From MWAR01 sp035388825 (GTDB taxonomy: Bacteria > Muiribacteriota > Ozemobacteria > Ozemobacterales > Ozemobacteraceae): 64,000 bases of DNA. Under the pieces are notes generated by a model that was given only the letters and a program-made list of their open reading frames with translations, did no database searches and had not been told where the DNA came from. Position numbers and translations under genes: made by a program. The first letter of the stretch is position 1, and every line of letters begins with the position of its first letter. The stretch is from contig DAOOQQ010000001.1 of assembly GCA_035388825.1 (NCBI GenBank), forward strand, positions 1-64,000. Direction: 5' to 3'. This document shows, in pieces, positions 52,601-61,400 of the stretch.

Positions 52601-55336
52601 GTAGACCGAAGGCAGCCCGCACCGGGCGCAGTAGGTCATGGCGGCCGCCCGCCGAGCCGCATCGTAGGCCAGCGGAATGACGACGCAGTCTCCGATCCCG
52701 TCGAGCGCCTTCATGGCCGTTTCGACCTCCCCCAGTTCGACGCGATACCCCTGGATCTTAACCTGATCGTCGTTCCGGCCCCTGAACTCCATGACCCCGT
52801 CGGCCCGCCACACGGCGCGGTCGCCGGTCTTGTACATCGTCAGGCCGGGATGGAACGGATCGGGAAGGAATCGGTCGGCGGTGTCTTCGGGTCGGTTGCG
52901 ATAGCCTGCCGCCACCTGGACTCCGGCCACGAACAGCTCTCCGATGACGCCGGGCGGAACAGGGTTTCCCCGGTCATCGAGGATGTAGAGTTTCACGTTG
53001 GGTGCCGGTTTTCCGATGGGAACGGCAGTTCCGGTGTCGGTCGCGGGATCGAACCGGTGGATCATGCAGCCGACCGTCGTTTCGGTCGGGCCGTACTCGT
53101 TGAAGATCTCGATCCGGCCGCCCGACTGGCTGACGACGGCTCCGGCCACGTCGGTTTTCAGCTCCTCCCCGCCGAGAATCATCCGGCGGGCACGGAGTGA
53201 GCCGGCTCCCGCGGCGGCAAGCATGGCCAGGTGGGCCGGGGTCAGCTTGATGATGTCGGCCCGGTTGTCGGCCAGCATGTCGAGCAGGGCCGCGTCGGCA
53301 GGGCCGGGGCGTTCCGGGTAGATGGCCACCGCGCCGCCGGTGGTCAGGGGGACGAAGATCGAGGTGACCGTCAGATCGAAGGCGAGCGAGGTGAACAGCG
53401 GAAAGACGAGGCCACCTTCCGGGGCATATGTTCGCCCCGCCCAGACGATGTAGTTGAGGTGCGAGCGGCGGGACACCTGGACGCCCTTGGGGCGGCCGGT
53501 GGAGCCCGAGGTGTAGATGAGATACGCGATGTCGTCGGCCCCGCCCGCGGGTGAAAGGTTCGTCCCATCGCCCGTTCCCGGGTCGGCCAGGTCGATGACG
53601 ACCCCATCGAAGCCTTCCGTCGGCCGGTCCGTCAGGAGAAGCCGTGCGCCGCAGTCGGCGAGGATGAGCTCGCGGCGTGCGGCCGGATACGACGGATCGA
53701 CGGGCGCGTACGCGGCACCGGTTTTCAGCACCGCGAGCAGGCCGATCACCGTCTCGGGCGAGCGCGCCGCCTGAACCGCCACCACCGACCCTGGGCCGGC
53801 TCCATGGGCGGCCAGACGCCGGGCCAGCCGGTTCGCGCGCCGGTTCGTCTCGCCGTAGGTCAGGCTCGTGGTACCGCAAAGAAGCGCCGGGGCATCGGGA
53901 TTTGCGTCGGCTCTCCTCTCGAACAGCCGGATCACCCCATCGACATCCGGAATGGCGGCGTCGGTCTGGTTCCAGCTCTCGATCATCGTCTGTCTGAGAT
54001 GGGCCGGCAGCGCCGAGTGGGCCGACAGCGGCGCATCCGGGGCGGTAACCCCGGCTTCGATGAGGGTGACGAATCCCTCCATCATCCGGGCGATCGTTCC
54101 CTCGTCGAACAGATCGGTGTTGAAGACGCATTCCCCTGCGACGGCACCTTCACGCTCCTCGAGATAGAGTTCGATATCGAACCGGGCCGTTCGGGTCTCG
54201 AACAGCTCCGCCTGCTCCACCCGGATGCCGGGCAGCTCGAGCCGGTTCCCGACGGCGTTCTGGAGGGTCATCATCACGTTGACCAGCGGCATGCTGCCGG
54301 GGTCCCGCTCGGGGTTGAGCGTCTCGACCAGGCGGTCGAACGGAACGTCCTGGTGATCGTAGGCACCCATGGCGACCGTGCGTGCCTGGTCGAGAAGGGT
54401 GCCGAAGGAGCGGGTTTCATCGATGGACAACCGCAGCGGGAGGGTGTTGACGAAAAAGCCGATCAGCGGCTCTAGCTCTTTCCGATTGCGGTTGGCCGAC
54501 AGCGTGGCCACCGGAATGTCGGCCTGGTTGCCGTAGCGGGACATCAGCCAGCCGAACCCGGCCAACAGGCCCATGAACAGGGTCGCGGAACGGTCGTTGC
54601 AGACGGTTTTCAGCCTCGCGACGAGGGCGGAAGGCAGCGTGAACGCTGTCATGGCGCCGTGGGATGTCTTGACGGCGGGGCGGGGCCGGTCGAAGGGGAG
54701 ATCGACGGATTGGGGGGCGCCGGCCAACAATTGTTTCCAATATTCTATCTGCGCCGCCTCTGCCGCGCTGCCCTCCAGCTCCCGCTGCCAGACCGAGTAA
54801 TCGGGATACTGGATCTCGAGTTCGGGCAGGTCGGGCTTTTGCCCCGCGGCCAGGGCCGGATACAGGGCGGCTGCTTCGCTGATCAGCACCCCCATCGACC
54901 AGCCGTCGGATACGATGTGGCTCATGGTGACCACAAGGATCGATGTGTCGCCGCCGAGGATCAGCAGATGCGCCCGGAACAGCGGGCCGACCGCGAGGTC
55001 GAACGGGGCCGAAGCCTCTTTGACGGCCATGGCCCGCGCCGTCCCTTCCGGGTCGGAACCGGTCGAGAGATCCGTCACTTTCAGCGGGGCATACCCGACG
55101 GAGGAGACTACTTGGGAGGGCGTCCCGTCGATGTCCCTGAACGTCGTGCGGAGCGACTCGTGGCGATCGACGATCGCGGCCAGGGCGGCACCGAGGGCAG
55201 CAGTGTCGACCGGGCCGGTCAGGCGCAGGGCTTTGGGGATCGTGTAGACCGATGAGCCCGGTTCGAGCTGGTCGAGAAACCAGAGCCGCCGCTGGGCATA
55301 CGACATCGGAAAAACATATTCTTCCGTATTGTTCAT
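46634..55336 (-). CDS. NRPS: C-A[PP-loop insert]-T-C-A-T-C
   Basis: A 2900-residue protein. C1 about 8-440 (SHIVSDG near 138, catalytic second His kept). A1 about 460-1285: AYLIYTSGSTGRPKG, FNEYGPTETTV, MYKTGDRAVW, GYRVELGEVE; the domain is then interrupted at about 900-1225 and closes with NGKVDKRAL. Carrier FQLGGHSLMAT near 1332. C2 about 1390-1830 (HHIVFDG). A2 about 1870-2370 with AYVLFTSGSTGEPKG. Carrier FFDSGGHSLLAT. C3 about 2480-2890 (SHIISDG), with no A domain after it. Pocket residues by hand: A1 DLTKIGEVGK (Asn/Asp type); A2 DVQFVAQVVK (Pro-like). C3 presumably serves the release module in trans. The start is nine bases after the previous synthetase. Confidence 0.93.
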   Translation of the reverse strand: MNNTEEYVFPMSYAQRRLWFLDQLEPGSSVYTIPKALRLTGPVDTAALGAALAAIVDRHESLRTTFRDIDGTPSQVVSSVGYAPLKVTDLSTGSDPEGTARAMAVKEASAPFDLAVGPLFRAHLLILGGDTSILVVTMSHIVSDGWSMGVLISEAAALYPALAAGQKPDLPELEIQYPDYSVWQRELEGSAAEAAQIEYWKQLLAGAPQSVDLPFDRPRPAVKTSHGAMTAFTLPSALVARLKTVCNDRSATLFMGLLAGFGWLMSRYGNQADIPVATLSANRNRKELEPLIGFFVNTLPLRLSIDETRSFGTLLDQARTVAMGAYDHQDVPFDRLVETLNPERDPGSMPLVNVMMTLQNAVGNRLELPGIRVEQAELFETRTARFDIELYLEEREGAVAGECVFNTDLFDEGTIARMMEGFVTLIEAGVTAPDAPLSAHSALPAHLRQTMIESWNQTDAAIPDVDGVIRLFERRADANPDAPALLCGTTSLTYGETNRRANRLARRLAAHGAGPGSVVAVQAARSPETVIGLLAVLKTGAAYAPVDPSYPAARRELILADCGARLLLTDRPTEGFDGVVIDLADPGTGDGTNLSPAGGADDIAYLIYTSGSTGRPKGVQVSRRSHLNYIVWAGRTYAPEGGLVFPLFTSLAFDLTVTSIFVPLTTGGAVAIYPERPGPADAALLDMLADNRADIIKLTPAHLAMLAAAGAGSLRARRMILGGEELKTDVAGAVVSQSGGRIEIFNEYGPTETTVGCMIHRFDPATDTGTAVPIGKPAPNVKLYILDDRGNPVPPGVIGELFVAGVQVAAGYRNRPEDTADRFLPDPFHPGLTMYKTGDRAVWRADGVMEFRGRNDDQVKIQGYRVELGEVETAMKALDGIGDCVVIPLAYDAARRAAAMTYCARCGLPSVYPGAAFDGDGVCIYCRQFDLYRERGMTYFKTVDRFLERFPNRGSGTYDCLALFSGGKDSTYMLCRLVEMGLRVFAFTFDNGYLYEGARENIRRTVSVLGIDHAFGTIPNCREILADSLSRYSNVCNSCFKAVLTCGMREARRRGIDRIVTGLSRGQLFETRLAELFNEGVFDEEAIETAVKKARAVYHRMDDAVTRSVRDGLFDDDSIFNDIEFVDFYRYTDVTREEIFDYLTRHGAWVNPTSIAGCTTNCLVNDVGIWVHTRERGYNNYALPNSWEVRLGHKDRQVSIDELNAPLDEERVATILSELGCKTTADGDRWRYLAAYYTGRAPLDPGDVIRRLSLTLPPYMLPSSLVHLDRLPLSPNGKVDKRALASIGGDVIPDNVPYVAPRTPVEEGLAGLWQDALGLERIGTDDNLFQLGGHSLMATRIIARAREMFGVDLPLVAVFENPTVGKLARVIERSRQAAQPALEPRRPGDTAPLSFSQNRLWLIDRIEGSTAGYVIRMALRITGAIDTQALASSLNAVIDRHEVLRTTFDDAGGQPRQIIAKTLVIGLPVVDLRQLPPQGREVRLTALLDEEQRRPFDLKTGPLIRATLYRTRDDEQVLQIVVHHIVFDGWSAGILIGELIRLYAEKTGGPPAALPPLPVQYADYAAWERKTLDGERLAGLIAGWKKLLEGAPATLDLPTDKPRPPVFTNEGAFHFFDDGAALKRNIDALARRENASPFMIAMAAFVAVLGRFAGQEDVVVGFPIAHRMRPEVAPLIGFFANTLMIRGDLSGDPDFGELTDRVRKGALAAYDLQELPFEKLVEEMHVSRSLSHTPVFQVMLAWDTPAGDDAALPGLRVERAEIPALTSHFDLTLVMNQLPDRIEALFEYNTSIFISSTIHHFARTLSRLLAAAVARPAAKVAELLQPEPSEGPAAAAPRPAPAGSLCRILTERAAATPDAVAVRYDGEQLTYAALDQRSNRLAAFLAGRGVRPRATVGVLLPRGLDFAVAMAGILKAGSAYLPIDPAYPDNRIYQMLSISGAAHLITTGDMAAGRAFPDGLGIIRLDYERETLAALPATFDAEIAENDPAYVLFTSGSTGEPKGVLMPHGPLVNLAAWQGRQPGFSHPAVTAQFAAVTFDVHAQEYWATFATGGTVVIVPDEIRRDMGRLLAFIDDERIERLFLPYVALNQMAETAAQAGRHPASLREVVTAGERLVITPAIRAWFTRLPSARLHNQYGPTESHVVTSFTLPQSPSEWPDAPSIGRPIDNAAIRIADAAGRAIPPGAIGEIFIGGAVLATGYIHDPARTAERFVTIDGARHYRTSDRARLLPDGSIEYRGRNDHQVKIRGYRIEPGEIEAVLSGHPDVGDAAVVVRRSANGALSLAAFATPTGSGTDAGRLREYLRQRLPDYMVPSRIAMLDAMPLTSSGKIDRLALARRAEEASADTVAAAEESCRPVADLLRDIWGEILEAPHIGLDDNFFDSGGHSLLATRLVVRINQTFGTGLTVREVFERQTVRAMAERLEEEIRQGSDPLPPLGRSADTGPLPLSYAQERLWVDSCIDGPSAKYNMAAALVLEGELDRVALERALEELMRRHEPLRSHFATGEEGPYTVIDAPAPCDLTPLALDHLRDEERDAALRRLIDEESSTPFDLAAGPLFRARLARLGERKHLLTLTMSHIISDGWSLGVVARELSMLYNLHATGTGEAPAPLPVRYGDYARWQRKVLSGDRLGRIIRHWAERLSGAPPFLNLPAATPLGATPSEGGVAFTTLDAGFMRQIADLARSNGATTYMILFSAYAALLARMCGQEDIVIGVPVANRTVREVEPLIGFFVNVLPVRIDLSGDPAFSDIAARARDALIDAYAHQEAPLDLIVRELNPPRAPGRHPLFQAAFTLQSQRQDPLDLAGLQVTKLNSDRVVPKYDLLMAFSPDPAGLGGLVEYKKGMFSDEAAGALFTCYLSILRQACAEPRIRLLDLDLGGTRSASPKEQPADVGDFDF
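51664..52640 (-). other. PP-loop ATP-pyrophosphatase domain inserted in an A domain
   Basis: About 325 residues between A8 (GYRVELGEVE) and the A10 end of the Asx-type adenylation domain. TYCARCGLP and CIYCRQF give two CxxC pairs like the N-terminus of N-acetyl-sugar amidotransferases (WbpG/PseA type). CLALFSGGKDSTYML is a complete PP-loop (SGGxDS), and FAFTFDNGYL follows. NVCNSCF and GCTTNC give two more Cys pairs. The family adenylates an oxygen and then replaces it with nitrogen or sulfur. Confidence 0.88.
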
Positions 55337-55345
55337 CTCTCGTTC

Positions 55346-58300
55346 TCAGTCCTGCCGGCCAGGTTGTGCGGAGCCGGACGCCGGGCGGGCGACGCGGGCG
55401 GCCCGCCGGATGGCGGGGCCGGTTTCGCCGCGCTGTTCGTCGAGGGCCGCCGCCAGCCCGGCGATCGTCGGATGGCGCAGCAGCAGCGACGGATCGACCT
55501 CTCTGCCCAGTTCTTTCCTGAGCCGTGTAGCGACCTGCGTGGCCTTGAGGGAATGGCCGCCCAGTGTGAAGAAACTGTCCCGCCGTCCGATCCGCTCCCG
55601 GCCCAGCACGGCAGACCACGCTGCCGCGATGGCCGTTTCGCATGCCCCGACCGGCGGTTCATACGCTTCCTCCGGAGTCGCGGGCGCCAGCCGTGCCAGG
55701 GCTTTGCGGTCGATCTTGCCGCTGGCGGCGGTCGGAATCGCCTCGACCCGGACGAAGCGGGCCGGAATCATGTAGTCGGGAAGCAGCCGTGCGAGGCCGT
55801 CGCGAAGAAGCGACTCGCCGATCGTTTCGCCGGCCACGTAGAACGCCGTGAGGAGATCGCCGGCCGGGGCGACGGCGCAGGAGCTCACGCCGGGCTGTTC
55901 CAGCAGGCACCGCTCGATCTCCATCGGTTCGACGCGGTAACCGCGCACCTGGATCTGCTCATCGAGCCGGCCCGCGAACAGGAGGTTTCCGTCGGTGTCG
56001 AGCCGCCCGAGGTCGCCGGTGCGGTAGATCCGCCCTCCTGGAATGCAGGGGTCATCGGCGAAGCGTTCGGCCGTCAGGTCGGGGCGGTTCAGGTAGCCGT
56101 TGCCCACGCAGGCGCCGCCGATGACGATCTCTCCGGTTCCCCCGGGCGGAACCGGCCGGCCGCCGCGGTCGAGCAGGGAGATTCTGACGTTGTCGATCGG
56201 ACGGCCGATGGGAATCTGCCGACGAAGTTCGTCGGTGTCGAGCCGGGCCGCCGTGGCTGCAACGCAGCATTCGCTCGGGCCGTAGTTGTTGGCGACGCAG
56301 ATCCGGCCGGTGCCGGCGAAGCGGAGGAGCTCCCCGCCGGTATGGATCGTCAGGCCCTCGGGCAGCCGGTCTTCGTGCTCTCGCAGGATGCCCTCGGTCA
56401 GCACCGGGGGAATGAACGCATGGGTCACCCCGCGTGTCCGGAGGAAGTCGGCCATGCTCCCGGCGTCGGCCCGGATCCCGTCGGGAACCGGCACGAGGCT
56501 TCCGCCTGCCACCAGGGCCGGGATCATCTCCCAGAGCGAGGCATCGAACGAGGGGGCGGAGAACAGGGTCGTGACCGTCGCGGGGCCGAGCCCGTAGAAT
56601 CGATCGTGCCAGAGGGCCAGGTTGAGCAGCGCCCAATGGCCGATGACCACCCCCTTGGGATGGCCCGTGGAGCCGGAGGTGTGGATGACATAGGCGTCAT
56701 CATCGGGTGCCGGCGGCGAAAAGACGGCGTCGGGCGCGTCGCCGGAGCGGTCCAGCACGGTGACGCCGCCGGGGACGCTTCCATCTGTGATGGCTACGCG
56801 GCACCGGCTTTCCCGGATGATGCCGGCGGTCCGCTCCTGCGGCCACGCCGGATCGAGCGGCATGTAGCAGGCTCCCGCGCCCATGACTCCCAGGGCGGCC
56901 GCTACCAGCCCGCGCGAGCGGGGCAGGAGAACCGCCACCGGCTCGCCCGGCCCGACTCCGGCGGCGACGAGGCGGCGGCTCATCCGGTCGGCTTCGGCCA
57001 TCAGGGCGGCATAGGTCAGGGTTCCCTCGTCGTCCCGGATGGCCGGGGCATCGGGGCTGTATTTCGCGCGGTCACGGATGAGGTCGATGACGGTGCGATC
57101 AGGAATGGTTATTGCTTCACCTATAATACTAGTAGATATTATATCTCGATGTTCGGCCGGCAGGATGTCCAGGGCTTCGCAGCCGGCCGTCGGCGTCGTG
57201 GCGGCCGAGGCGAATGCGGTGACGAAGCGGTCGGCCAGGCCGGCGATGTCGCTTCGGTCGAAAACGTCGGCGTTGTAGTGAAAGGCGAGCGATACTCCGT
57301 TCTCGCGGGTCGGCGCCGCGACGACGGCGAAGTCATAGTTGGTTCGTTCGTGGCTTCCGGCGTGTTTCAGGGTCAGCCCGGCGAAGGGAGTGTTCGACGA
57401 CGTGGTCACCGGGTAATTCTCGAAGACGAACAGATGGTCGATCAGCCGGCCGTTCAGGGGAGAAAGGTTCTGGACTTCGCCGAGGAAGAGATGCTGGTGG
57501 GGTTCGGCCTCGAGCACGTTGGCCTGCAGCCGGGTCGCTGCATCGACGAACGAGCCCGTCAGGTCGAGCCGCACCGGGACGGCATTGATGAAGAGTCCCA
57601 GCATCCGGTCAGATCCCGGCAGCGAGGCCGGGCGGCCCGAGACGACCGTTCCGAAGACGACGTCGGAGGCATGATGGAAATTGGCCAGCATCAGCCCCCA
57701 GACCGTCTGCAGGAAGGTGCCCAGGGTGATCCGGAGCTGCGCGGCGACGTTCCCGGCTTTCGTGACGATGTCGGCCGGGAGGGCTGAGGCAATCGTCTGA
57801 AGGTCGTAGCCGGTGCCCTTGTGATGACGGCGTGCGGGTGCCGGTGTGGGTGTGTCGAATCCGGCGAGGCGGCTGCTCCAGTAGGCGCGGGCGGCGACGG
57901 CATCCTGCCTGCCGATCCACTCGATGTACCGAGCGTATGGGACGGTGGGGGACAATCCGGCGACGCCGCCCGTCGCGTAGATGTGGGCAAACTCCTGCTG
58001 AAGGACCGACAACCCCCACCCGTCCAGCATGATGTGATGCAGGTTCCAGATCACGGTGTGACGGTCGGGGGCGCAGGCGATGACGTTGATCCGCATCAGG
58101 GGATCGGTTCCCAGGTCATAGCCGACAGCCCGCTCTTCCTCTTTGCGGCGGGCGATGTAGCGATCCGGGGGTTCGCCGTCGGGCACGGACTCGAAGACCA
58201 CCGGGATCGGGCGGCGTTTCAACACCACCTGGACCGGCCTTCGGGTCTTCTCGTGCAGGAATGCCGTCCGAAGGATCTCGTGGCGATCGACCAGCGCTGT

Positions 58301-58462
58301 CCAGGCGGCGATGAACCAGTGGCGGTTGAGCGGGCCTTCGATGTCGAACCAGATCTGGTCGCAGTAGGCCAGGGCGTCGGCCGCGACCGTCGCATGGTGG
58401 AGCATCCCTTCCTGCATCGGCGAAAGGGGGTAGATGTCTTTGACGTTTTCTTTCGTGATCAC
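55346..58462 (-). CDS. NRPS: C-A-T
   Basis: A 1038-residue single module. The GTG start overlaps the stop of the upstream synthetase (GTGA). C domain: YPLSPMQEGMLHH (about 11), HHIMLDG (142-148). A domain about 465-940: AYVIHTSGSTGHPKG, NNYGPSECCV, YRTGDLGRL, RGYRVEPMEIE, SGKIDRKAL. Carrier FFTLGGHSLKAT near 967. Pocket residues by manual alignment are DAWFHGNVAK, most like Leu-type codes. As it follows an epimerisation domain, its C domain should accept a D-configured donor. The C-terminal 35 residues are a loose Ala/Arg-rich tail. Confidence 0.93.
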   Translation of the reverse strand: MITKENVKDIYPLSPMQEGMLHHATVAADALAYCDQIWFDIEGPLNRHWFIAAWTALVDRHEILRTAFLHEKTRRPVQVVLKRRPIPVVFESVPDGEPPDRYIARRKEEERAVGYDLGTDPLMRINVIACAPDRHTVIWNLHHIMLDGWGLSVLQQEFAHIYATGGVAGLSPTVPYARYIEWIGRQDAVAARAYWSSRLAGFDTPTPAPARRHHKGTGYDLQTIASALPADIVTKAGNVAAQLRITLGTFLQTVWGLMLANFHHASDVVFGTVVSGRPASLPGSDRMLGLFINAVPVRLDLTGSFVDAATRLQANVLEAEPHQHLFLGEVQNLSPLNGRLIDHLFVFENYPVTTSSNTPFAGLTLKHAGSHERTNYDFAVVAAPTRENGVSLAFHYNADVFDRSDIAGLADRFVTAFASAATTPTAGCEALDILPAEHRDIISTSIIGEAITIPDRTVIDLIRDRAKYSPDAPAIRDDEGTLTYAALMAEADRMSRRLVAAGVGPGEPVAVLLPRSRGLVAAALGVMGAGACYMPLDPAWPQERTAGIIRESRCRVAITDGSVPGGVTVLDRSGDAPDAVFSPPAPDDDAYVIHTSGSTGHPKGVVIGHWALLNLALWHDRFYGLGPATVTTLFSAPSFDASLWEMIPALVAGGSLVPVPDGIRADAGSMADFLRTRGVTHAFIPPVLTEGILREHEDRLPEGLTIHTGGELLRFAGTGRICVANNYGPSECCVAATAARLDTDELRRQIPIGRPIDNVRISLLDRGGRPVPPGGTGEIVIGGACVGNGYLNRPDLTAERFADDPCIPGGRIYRTGDLGRLDTDGNLLFAGRLDEQIQVRGYRVEPMEIERCLLEQPGVSSCAVAPAGDLLTAFYVAGETIGESLLRDGLARLLPDYMIPARFVRVEAIPTAASGKIDRKALARLAPATPEEAYEPPVGACETAIAAAWSAVLGRERIGRRDSFFTLGGHSLKATQVATRLRKELGREVDPSLLLRHPTIAGLAAALDEQRGETGPAIRRAARVARPASGSAQPGRQD

Positions 58463-61400
58463 TCGAAGATCCTCTCGAACTCGTCGGCGTCGAGACCCTT
58501 GTATGATACATCCGATGCGGTCAGTTCGGCATGCTGACGTTGGGCGAGCAGCCGGACGAGGGCGACGGTCTCCTCTTCCCAGGCATTCATCAGCCTTTCG
58601 ATGCGATCGGCGGCATACCGGCGGCGGCCATGGGCGATGGACAGCCGCATGCGGCCGTCGGTCGCCATGGCCGAGACATCGACGGGGGTCGGCCGGCTCA
58701 GCCGCGGATCGACTTCCGTGCCGGCTTTTCCCGTGGCGAGGCGGAACAGGCCGCCCTTTGCCGCGGTGAACGAGCCGAGGTAGTTGAACCCGATCGCGGG
58801 GGTGACGTCTGGCACCGCTCCGCTCTCCCGCAGCAGGTCGTAACCGATGCCCAGCAGCGGAACGCGGCGAAGCGCTTCCTTGACGCCGGTCACCTGGCCG
58901 GCCGGTTCGTCACAGGCGAGAGCGAGGCGGAACGGGTGAACGGCGGTGAACCAGCCGACGGTGCGGGTGATGTCGATCTCGGCATCGATCTCGGCGCGGC
59001 CATGGGACTCGAGGGTGATAACCGAGTCCCGGATCCCCTCGGTGCGCAGGAGAGCGCGGCCGAGAGCGGTCAGCAGGATGTCTGCCGGGTTGGTGCGGAA
59101 GGCCAGGTTGGCTTTTTCCAGCAGCATCGTCGTCAGATCGGGTTCGAGAAGCCGTTCGATCCGGATTTCGTCGGCGAACAGGTCCGGGGCGTCATGATCG
59201 GGGGAAAAGGCGGCGGGGGCGGCCGCAATGTCGCGCCAGTAGGCGGTTTCGGCGGCGGCCTGTTCCCGGTGGGCTGCCAGGGCTTCTCCCCAGCGCCGGA
59301 TCGAGTCGCTTTTCTTCGGAAGCCGGATCTCGGTGTTTCTGACCGCCTGTTTGTACGCGGACTCGATATCCTCGAGGAGGATCGGCCACGAAACCGCATC
59401 GACGGCCAGGTGATGGACGGTGACGAGCAGCCGTTCCCCTTCCGGCAGTCGCATCAATGCGGCGGCGAGCAGGGGCCCCGCGGCGAGATCGAGGCTGCCC
59501 CGAACTCCGCTCATCCATGCGGCAGCCGCTTCCTCCCCGTCGGCCCGGGCGAACTCGACCACCGGGACGGCCACGGCTGCCCCGGGCGGAGCGAATGATA
59601 GCGACCACTTTTTATCGGCGCCCTGCGTGCAGGTGAGCCGCAAGGCATCGTGATGCGCGACGACGGCACTGAGGGCCGCCTCGAGGGCGCGCGGGTTGAG
59701 CGGGGCGCCTGCTGACAGCAGTACCGAGTGATGGAACAGGTTCTTCCCCTCGCCCGGCCGGGCGAAGAAGCGGCTCTGCACCGGGAGGAGCGGGGTCGGC
59801 CCGACGAGCGGTCCCTGCTCCGCCAGCCGCCGGCCGGTGGTGATGTACGGCGCCAGCTCGCGCACGGTCGGGAAGGCGAACAGGTCGCGCAGCTCCAGCC
59901 GGTAATCATCGCGCTGCAGGGCCGAGAGCACCTGGATGGCCTTGATCGAATCGCCGCCCAGGGCGAAATAGTTGTCCAGGACGCCGATCCGCGACCGGCC
60001 CAGCGCCTTCTGGAAAGCAGCCGCAAGGATGCGCTCCATCTTCGTTGCCGGAGGGGCGTAATCCGTCGTCAGCTCCAGGCCGCGTTCGGCTCCCATCCGT
60101 GTCACGCCCTGCCGGTCGATCTTTCCGCCGGGTGTCATGGGGAACGACTCCAGGTAGACGAATCGGGCGGGGATCATGTAATCGGGCAGCCGGCGCTCGA
60201 GAAACTCGCGCAGATCGGACACGGCCACGTCGTTGTCGCCAGTGACGTAGGCCCACAGCTCGGGCTCGCCGGCGTCGTCGGTCCGGACGGCGACCAGCGC
60301 GTTGTCGATATAGGCATGCTTCGCCAGGGTCTTCTCGATCTCCTCGAGCTCGATCCGGTATCCGCGGATCTTGACCTGCTCGTCGCGGCGGCCCCGGATC
60401 TCGATGATTCCGCCGGGCAGCCAGCGGGCGATGTCGCCGGTTCGGTATCCGCGGGCTCCGCCGGCGATAGCGAGCGTGACGAACCGCTCGGCCGTCCGCT
60501 CCGGATCACCGATGTATCCCAGGGCGATCCCGGTGCCGGTGACGACCATCTCGCCCCAGGCGCCGATCCCCGCGGGCCGTCCGAACCGGTCGAGAATGAA
60601 GACCTTCGTGTTGGCGATGGGGGTTCCGATGGGAACGCTCATCCAGGTTTGCGCACCGTCCGGGATGCGGTAACTGGTCGCGTCGACGCAGCACTCGGTG
60701 GGCCCGTACATGTTGGTGAGACGCGTGGCGCGATGGGCCGGGTGGGCGCGGAAGGCTTCGATGACCGATTCCGGCAGCTTCTCCGCACCGACGAGCAGGT
60801 GGGCGAGCGTCGCGCCGGCGCGACCGCCGGAAGACTCGTTGAACAGCTTCATCAGCGAAGGGGTCATGTTGACGAGACCGATGTGGTGTTGCTCCAGATA
60901 CGCCGCCAGCCTTGCCCCGTCGTATTTCACGCTGTCCGGGACGAGATGCAGGGTGTGGCCGTGGCATAGCGCGCCGAATATCTGTTGAACCGAGACGTCG
61001 AAGATGAGCGATGGGAGCATGGCTTCCCGGATGGGCTCCAGCATGCCTGCGTAGAAGGTTTCGGCCACCCAGTCGGCCAGGTTCGACACCGAGCGGTGGG
61101 AAACGGCCACGCCTTTCGGCTCGCCGGTCGAGCCCGAGGTGAAGATGACGTAGGCAGGGTGGCCGGGAGCCGCCGCCAGAGGCGGGTTTCCCGGGTCGCC
61201 GGTCGCCGCCAGCGGGGCGTCAGCCAGGACGAGCTGCGTGGCGGAAGCGGCCGCGCGGTTTCTTTCCTCGGCCCTGACATACGCGATTCCGGCGATGTTT
61301 TCCAGGGTCGTGTCGTCGGGGCGCTGACCGCGATGCCCGATGAACCAGCGGATGATCTCGGAGAACGTGATTTCGCCTTCCCCCAATACCGCCAACGATA

